From the NCBI GenBank assembly GCA_021234155.1, contig JAJEKV010000317.1, forward strand, positions 250,001 to 314,000: DNA of 64,000 bases. The letters are read 5' to 3'. The notes under the pieces were generated by a model that was not told where the DNA came from, did no database searches, and was given only the letters and a program-made list of their open reading frames with translations. The position numbers and the translations under genes are program-made. Below are positions 57,090 to 64,000 of the stretch, piece after piece (the stretch's first letter is position 1; each line of letters begins with the position of its first letter). The DNA is from Isoetes taiwanensis. Its lineage: Eukaryota; Streptophyta; Lycopodiopsida; Isoetales; Isoetaceae.

Positions 57090-58552
57090 TGTGACGTCCC
57101 CTGCTCATATACGGTGCCTCACCGTATACAAACAGGAGTTCATCCCCCATACCAACTCCATACTGATACAGGGCCCTCCATGTATCACTGCAACCTTGAT
57201 GAGTTCCAGTGGGAAGAATGAAGGGGTCATTTTACCCTGTCTTCCTCCGGGCCTACCTAGCTGCGATGTTAGTATACAACATCAACATCACATAGCCATC
57301 TCGAAGGATGGCTCATCATATATTTGCATAGACAAAGATCAGCACATCACATGGGAAATCCTACCCAAGGCTCAGACTCAAAGGGATGACTGACGGCTTG
57401 GGTCTCCAGAGTTCATTGCAGACAGAATTCATGGCAATGGATTTGGCTGGCATAAGAACATGGCTTCGGGTTGTCCACTTCATCCGCCCCTCCTGTGCAC
57501 ACTTTGCAGATTAGGTTGAAGAGTGTTGGGACCTGACTGTAGCCCGCCGGATGCATAGCCAAAGGGGCTATTCCTAGGTTCCATCTCCCCAGTTTCGATG
57601 GGGCAGGTAGGGATCACCCCTCCAGAGATCAGTGGCAAGCCATTAGACCTAGTCCACAATGATCCCCGGTAGGCCTTACACACCAGAGGGATCGTTCAAG
57701 AGTTAGAACACGAACCTCCTTGTAAGCCAGTCTGGCCCCTTCACCCACAACCAGGTGTGGTTCTTGTACACAGGCCGAATCTACAGTGTGCTAGAGAGGC
57801 TACTCTAGGAGCATCAACTACCAAGCTTTAGGGTCTCTACCCCCCTTCCCAATACAATGAGTTCACAGAGATACATCATCCATATACATCACAGAAGAAC
57901 TAAAGAACTAGATCTAATCTATATCATAGAGTTAGGTTCTTTAGTTAGAGTCTGGTATCTGGGAATCTAAGTGGCTGCTATGGGCAATCTAATATGCTAA
58001 ACCTACTGATACAATGACTGGAAGACGGTTTAGGCTATTAAATTGACTAATTACCTGATCCTTGGCTCGCTCCTCCTGCCCTGAACTCGACCATCCTGCT
58101 GAACTGCTAGAAGATGGCGCTAGAAGGGAAAACTAATGAGTCAAATCTCTCAGACAGAGTCTGAGAGGCGGTTTTGACTCCTGGAGCAAGCAAAACAGAG
58201 CTCTAAAACCCTATGGGCGAAAATGGCAAGTTAGGGTTTCCTTTACCTAAATAAACAAGGGTTAGGGCTAGGGTTTCCAATTATCCCTTTAAGCATGTGG
58301 GATAATTGGGTGTGGCCCACTTGCCTTTAATGACTAGGTGGCATAAAGTGTCCACATGGGAAAATGTGCACCTAGATAAATGTGCACATTGGTAAATGTG
58401 CACATTAATACATACACATACCTTGCAAGTTGCCCCCTAGGGGCTACCCGCCTGGCTATACGTCGCCGTACACGTCAGTCGGGGTGGCGTGTATGCGTGA
58501 CGAGGCAGTACAGTATACGTCCTGGGACCGTATACTGTGCTGGAACGTCACA
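57090..58552 (-). repeat. 5' LTR of the minus-strand chromovirus, 1463 bp
   Basis: On the plus strand it starts TGTGACGTCCCC and ends GGAACGTCACA, so the ends are inverted repeats TGTGACGT/ACGTCACA. Small direct repeats with AATGTGCACATT are at about 58378-58408. Similarity to 52710-53966 shows one family. Confidence 0.9.
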
Positions 58553-58555
58553 ATT

Positions 58556-61500
58556 TGTTATGGTTCACAACAATAAACCATACCTTTTATCTCTTCTAAA
58601 CAGAATACCAGACTTCTTCAAACAAATCATAATCTTATAACCTGTAAACTGTCCAGGTTTGCTACACAATCCACAGAGTAAACGGTTAGCAACGACAAAA
58701 TGAACTAAGTATGAAATAAGACGACAAATAAGCATAGATCCAATAAACATAGCATATGAGTTACACCAATAACTCAGATCGGTCAAGCTCTTAGTTCACC
58801 AAAACTAGAGCTAGATCTAGATGCATTAACTAGTCTTTGGTAGTTCATCGCCCAACCGGGTCACTCGGTGCGAAGAACTGGCAGAATTATGGCAAGGCTT
58901 GCTGGCAATAGCAAAGTAACAAGCAAGGGCGGTCTATCAAAACAAGAATGCGGTCACATGGGCAAGGAGATATTCGAATTAGAGCTAAAGTAGTTTGTCC
59001 AAAAATGTGGTCGTTTAATAATAAGTATTCATGCCCATCACTTCTTTTATAGTCTAATAGTTACGTTCTACCTTTTCCTTTGAAACTAATTTTGGCTTTA
59101 ATTATTTTTATATTTATCTTTGACTTTTGAATATAAGAATACAATCTTGGCTCGACTATATTTAAACTCTAGAACTTTCCATTAAATAATATCTTGCCTC
59201 CAAGATATTATTTAACCATAACCATTACAAGGTTTCATTACCATTTATTTGCCTTGCTTTGCCCATAATTTGCCATTCTTACACACCCATGCTAGTCTAG
59301 CAAGACTAACGTCCAAGACCACTCCCCCGAGCTACTATATTCATAACAATTCTTCCCTTTTTGGAAGCAACTGACCTCAGTTGTAAACCTCAAATTAAGC
59401 ACCAACTCAATTTGTACATGAGCACCAACTCAATCCATTTTAAGGATCAAAGGCTAGTATTATGATCTCACAAATACCACCAACTATTTATGACAATCAC
59501 AACGGTTGTGGCTAAAGATTAAGATAGAGATCCAAGGAAGATTTGATTATTTTTTTTGAGATATATTAGCAAAGCTTAAGGTCTACTAGATAAAATTTAA
59601 GTTTTAAGATAAAGGCAAGATTAAGAAAAGATCAAGGGTTCTGTTGAAGCACCGACTCCAACCAGTAGCACCAACTACTGCTCAAAACTCTAGACACCAA
59701 TCTAGAATTTCAATGTCATCTATTAACATCAACACTTATGGCACCAACCATTGTGCAACTATTAATGGCATGATCATTCATTAGAAGGAAGCAGTACAAT
59801 CATAAAATAGACTTACAATTTCTCTAAAGGCACAAATCCTTTAAAATCTTCTAACAGATTTTGAAGTCACATCTACTTTTAAACTACAATTTCTTATAGT
59901 GGGATATTCATTATCAAGACGTCTTACTAAAACAATGGGCGCTCTTTCGTTGTTTAGAATTCGTTTAGTTTGGAATAGTTCAAGATTTGTCAAGGATGAA
60001 TAGTTGGATATAAAGATTGATCAAGTCCACCATAGATCGCCCTCGTAGATGCGGGGAAAAGTTTCAACGGAGATCCATCCCCGCCAAGGAGATGGATTGT
60101 CGATTCAGGTTAGGCTTGATTGGAAGGAGATCCATTTTGGCAAATGAAATGGATTGATAAGGAAGATTAGGCTCGATTCCCTCTGCTTATTCACGTCACC
60201 AATCACTGCGCCTATATGTTTCCGCAACAAATAATTTTGTCATACTGATATCCAAAGGTTGATTAATTTGGGTAGAATCGGATTGGAAAGAATGATCCAA
60301 AAGTCAAAATTTTAAATTCATAGAAAGAGGATCATTTAGATTCTCAGGAGGAGGATTTCTTTTCCAGTTTGCAATCACTAGCACCAACTAGATGATTTAC
60401 AAACATCAAGAATAGCTAGAATAAGGTTCTCTATTCCTGTTTGCAATCTCCAGCACCAACCGGAAGTCTTTGCAAACTTTAGGAATAGCCTGGCTCTGAT
60501 ACCAATTGTTATGGTTCACAACAATAAACCATACCTTTTATCTCTTCTAAACAGAATACCAGACTTCTTCAAACAAATCATAATCTTATAACCTGTAAAC
60601 TGTCCAGGTTTGCTACACAATCCACAGAGTAAACGGTTAGCAACGACAAAATGAACTAAGTATGAAATAAGACGACAAATAAGCATAGATCCAATAAACA
60701 TAGCATATGAGTTACACCAATAACTCAGATCGGTCAAGCTCTTAATTCACCAAAACTAGAGCTAGATCCAGATGCATTAACTAGTCTTTGGTAGTTCACC
60801 GCCCAACCGGGTCACTCGGTGCGAAGAACTGGCAGAATTATGGCAAGGCTTGCTGGCAATAGCAAAGTAACAAGCAAGGGCGGTCTATCAAAACAAGAAT
60901 GCGGTCACATGGGCAAGGAGATATTCGAATTAGAGCTAAAGTAGTTTGTCCAAAAATGTGGTCGTTTAATAATAAGTATTCATGCCCATCACTTCTTTTA
61001 TAGTCTAATAGTTACGTTCTACCTTTTCCTTTGAAACTAATTTTGGCTTTAGTTATTTTTATATTTATCTTTGACTTTTGAATATAAGAATACAATCTTG
61101 GCTCAACTATATTTAAACTCTAGAACTTTCCATTAAATAATATCTTGCCTCCAAGATATTATTTAACCATAACCATTACAAGGTTTCATTACCATTTATT
61201 TGCCTTGCTTTGCCCATAATTTGCCATTCTTACACACCCATGCTAGTCTAGCAAGACTAACGTCCAAGACCACTCCCCCGAGCTACTATATTCATAACAA
61301 TTCTTCCCTTTTTGGAAGCAACTGGCCTCAGTTGTAAACCTCAAATTAAGCACAAACTCAATTACTCAATCCATTTTAAGGATCAAAGGCTAGTATTATG
61401 ATCTCACAAATACCACCAACTATTTATGACAATCACAACGGTTGTGGCTAAAGATTAAGATAGAGATCCAAGGAAGATTTGATTATTTTTTTGAGATATA

Positions 61501-62990
61501 TTAGCAAAGTTTAAGGTCTACTAGATAAAATTTAAGTTTTAAGATAAAGGCAAGATTAAGAAAAGATCAAGGGTTCTGTTGAAGCACCGACTCCAACCAG
61601 TAGCACCAACTACTGCTCAAAAATTTCAGTGTCATCTATTAACATCAACACTTATGGCACCAACCATTGTGCAACTATTAATGGCATGATCATTCATTAG
61701 AAGGAAGCAGTACAATCATAAAATAGACTTACAATTTCTCTAAAGGCACAAATCCTTTAAAATCTTCTAACAGATTTTGAAGTCACATCTACTTTTAAAC
61801 TACAATTTCTTATAGCCGGATATTCATTATCAAGACGTCTTACTAAAACAATGGGCCGCTCTTTACGTTGTTTAGAATTCGTTTAGTTTGGAATAGTTCA
61901 AGATTTGTCAAGGATGAATAGTTCAGATAAAGATTGATCCGTCCACCATAGATACGCCCTCCGTAGATGCAGGAAAAGTTTCAACGGAGATCCATCCTGG
62001 CCAAGGAGATGGATTGTCAGTTCTGGTTAGGCTTGATTGGAAGGAGATCCATTTTGGCAAATGAAATGGATTGATAAGGAAGATTAGGCTCAGTTCCCTC
62101 TGCTTATTCCACGTCACCAATCACCTGCACCTATATGTTTCCTGCAACAAATAATTTTGTCATACTGATATCCAAAGGTTGATTATTCTGGGTAGAATCG
62201 GATTGGAAAGAATGATCCAAAAGTCAAAATTTTAAATTCATAGAAAGAGGATCATTTAGATTCTCAGGAGGAGGATTTCTTTTCCAGTTTGCAATCACTA
62301 GCACCAACTAGATGATTTACAAACATCAAGAATAGCTAGAATAAGGTTCTCTATTCCTGTTTGCAATCTCCAGCACCAACCGGAAGTCTTTGCAAACTTT
62401 AGGAATAGCCTGGCTCTGATACCAATTGTTATGGTTCACAACAATAAACCATACCTTTTATCTCTTCATCTTATCTTATCTTATCTTATCTCTTCTAAAC
62501 AGAATACCAGACTTCTTCAAACAAATCATAATCTTATAACCTGTAAACTGTCCAGGTTTGCTACACAATCCACAGAGTAAACGGTTAGCAACGACAAAAT
62601 GAACTAAGTATGAAATAAGACGACAAATAAGCATAGATCCAATAAACATAGCATATGAGTTACACCAATAACTCAGATCGGTCAAGCTCTTAATTCACCA
62701 AAACTAGAGCTAGATCCAGATGCATTAACTTGATCTTTGGTAGTTCACCGCCTAACCGGGTCACTTCGGCGAAGAACGGCGAGAATTATGGCAAGGCTTG
62801 CTGGCAATAGCAAAGTAACAAGCAAGGGCGGTCTATCAAAACAAGAATGCGGTCACATGGGCAAGGAGATATTCGATTTTTATATTTATCTTTAACTTTT
62901 GAATATAAGAATACAATCTTGGCTCAACTATATTTAAACTCTAGAACTTTCCATTAAATAATATCTTGCCTCCAAGATATTATTTAACCA
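58556..62990 (-). mobile_element. Tandem array of a small non-autonomous LTR retrotransposon
   Basis: Three LTRs (58556-59348 and 60507-61299, 793 bp each, and a third from 62427) alternate with two internal regions (59349-60506, 61300-62426). Ends are TGTTATGG...TTCATAACA. On the minus strand each internal region starts with the primer site TGGTATCAGAGC (60504-60493; 62424-62413) and ends with the polypurine tract AAAAAGGGAAGAAT. The internal regions are just over 1.1 kb without coding capacity. The third LTR lacks about 140 bp (near 62876), has a (TCTTA)n expansion at 62462-62490, and is split by a Helitron at 62991. Unequal recombination between LTRs is the usual origin of such arrays. Confidence 0.95.
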
Positions 62991-64000
62991 TCTTATATTA
63001 TAAAGTTTTAGCGTATGTCATGAATCAAACCCTAATTTGGATGGTTGAGATCATCTGACTGCATTCGAAGGCCGAGATTTATTGCACGACTTCCCACCAC
63101 CGTCATTGACTTTATAATATAAGATGAGGAAAGGGAATAGAAAAAGGGAGAAGCAAAGGGCAAAGTGAAAGGCAAAAAGGCTCCGGGTAAAAAGGAAAGA
63201 AAGAAAAGGGAAAAGGAAAGGGAAAAGAGCATGGAAAAACAGAAAGGAAAAAAGGGACACTACGAAAAAGAAGGAAAAAAGGACACTATGAAAAGGAGAA
63301 GAGGGAAAGGGTGAGGACATGAGAAAGAGAAGGGAAGAAAAGGTGAGGAAGGGAAAGAGAGGAAGAGGAAAAAGATAGAGAGAAGGAAAGGGAAAGGTTA
63401 AGGAGGAGGGAGCGAAAAGGAACACTAGGAACGAGAAAGAGGAAAAAGGTGGGGAAAGGAGAAAAAGGCCACGAAAAAAAGGGATGAGAAAAAAGGGAGG
63501 GGAGACCGGGGGAAAAGGAAAAAGAAAAAAGGAAGGGGGAAGAGGAGAAAGGAAGAAAAAAGGGCATAAAGAAACCTCGAGGACGGAAGGGGAAAAGAGA
63601 TGGGGAAAAAAAAGGAAGAGGGAAAGTGAGAGGAAAAGGGGCATGAAAATAAAGGGAAGGGAAAAAAGGGCAATGGAAAAAGGAGAAGAAAAAAAGGTGG
63701 GAAAAGGATATGGAAAAATGGAAAGAGAAAAAAGGAGGGGGAAAGGGGGAAACGGGAGGGAAAAATGGTACGGGAAAACGTGGAAGGGAAGGGAAAAAAC
63801 CCATTGGAAAGGGAAAGGGGAAGCGAAAGCGAAGGAAACGGAGGAAAGGAGAGGGGAGGGGAGAAAAGGAAAAGGAAAAGGGGAAGGGAAACATGGAGGA
63901 GAAAAAAGGGAATGAGGGAAAATAGGAAAATAGGAAGGGGAGGGGAACAAAAAGGAAGAGGAAAATAGAAAAAAGGGAAAGGTATGGAATAGAAAAAAAG
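62991..64000 (+). mobile_element. Helitron 5' part with homopurine tract, runs off the window
   Basis: The other two LTRs read TTTAACCATAACC here. In the third LTR the sequence is TTTAACCA followed by TCTTATATTATAAAG, so insertion took place between A and T with a 5' TC, as Helitrons do. The first 120 bases match the ends at 36146, 36180 and 36697. From about 63121 the plus strand is nearly pure A/G to the window end. The 3' end is outside. Confidence 0.8.
63121..64000. repeat. Homopurine tract, at least 880 bp (plus strand)
   Basis: GGGAAAAGGAAAGG-like units almost without pyrimidines. Long Phe/Ser/Pro/Leu frames on the minus strand and Lys/Glu/Gly frames on the plus strand are composition by-products. 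Confidence 0.95.

Noticed and set aside
58230-58290. Telomere-like AAACCCTAA words
   Set aside because: Single scattered words inside an LTR, not a tandem telomeric array.
58565-62685. Same 73-residue frame found three times (minus strand)
   Set aside because: It lies inside the LTRs of the tandem array and is repeated only because the LTR is.
63051-63950. 299-residue minus-strand frame and Lys/Glu/Gly plus-strand frames
   Set aside because: By-products of the homopurine tract in the Helitron.

Overview
This is nuclear DNA from a land plant with a repeat-rich genome. Broken plant-type gene pieces (VHA-a, NECAP, thioredoxin) sit among nested LTR retrotransposons primed by initiator tRNA-Met, plant L1 LINEs, Helitrons and small inverted-repeat elements. 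The clade cannot be fixed from the sequence; a large genome of fern, lycophyte or gymnosperm type is only a guess. No intact host gene, rRNA, tRNA or CRISPR array was found.

Layout. 1-5.1 kb: a decayed module with a histone H3-like ORF (+), unknown ORFs (-) and repeated GC-rich palindromes. 5.1-6.7 kb: unassigned minus-strand ORFs. 6.9-7.3 kb: a NECAP pseudogene exon. 7.6-13.8 and 15.2-23.6 kb: two copies of a duplicated segment holding VHA-a (V-ATPase subunit a) exon fragments. Copy 1 took up a LINE fragment and a 2.2-kb inverted-repeat DNA transposon; copy 2 took up a 5.6-kb L1. Each copy shows the empty sites of the other. 26.4-32.9 kb: a solo LTR (repeat ATCCG) with a short-LTR, Pol-less retrotransposon nested in it (repeat GGTTA). 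35.1-36.7 kb: Helitron-like ends around long homopyrimidine/homopurine tracts. 37.5 kb: one thioredoxin exon with a changed active site. 37.6-45.2 kb: intron-like DNA.

45.2-58.6 kb holds two facing copies of one Ty3/gypsy chromovirus family. The plus copy has accessory ORF2, Gag, protease, RT, RNase H, integrase, chromodomain, polypurine tract and a 3' LTR. The minus copy has the 5' LTR, primer site, a histone H3-like ORF and the start of ORF2. Combined, they imply LTR, primer site, H3-like ORF, ORF2, Gag-Pol-chromodomain, LTR. The H3-like ORF opens with MARTKQTAR, the exact start of histone H3, has a long charged linker and ends in a recognisable H3 fold. Four near-identical hairpins flank it, two on each side. 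The module at the left end of the window also pairs an H3-like ORF with an ORF2 homologue and its own, unrelated palindromes, so the association recurs. This is the most interesting system in the window.

58.6-64 kb is a tandem LTR-internal-LTR-internal-LTR array of a small non-autonomous retrotransposon. Its last LTR is split by a Helitron that carries another homopurine tract and runs off the window.
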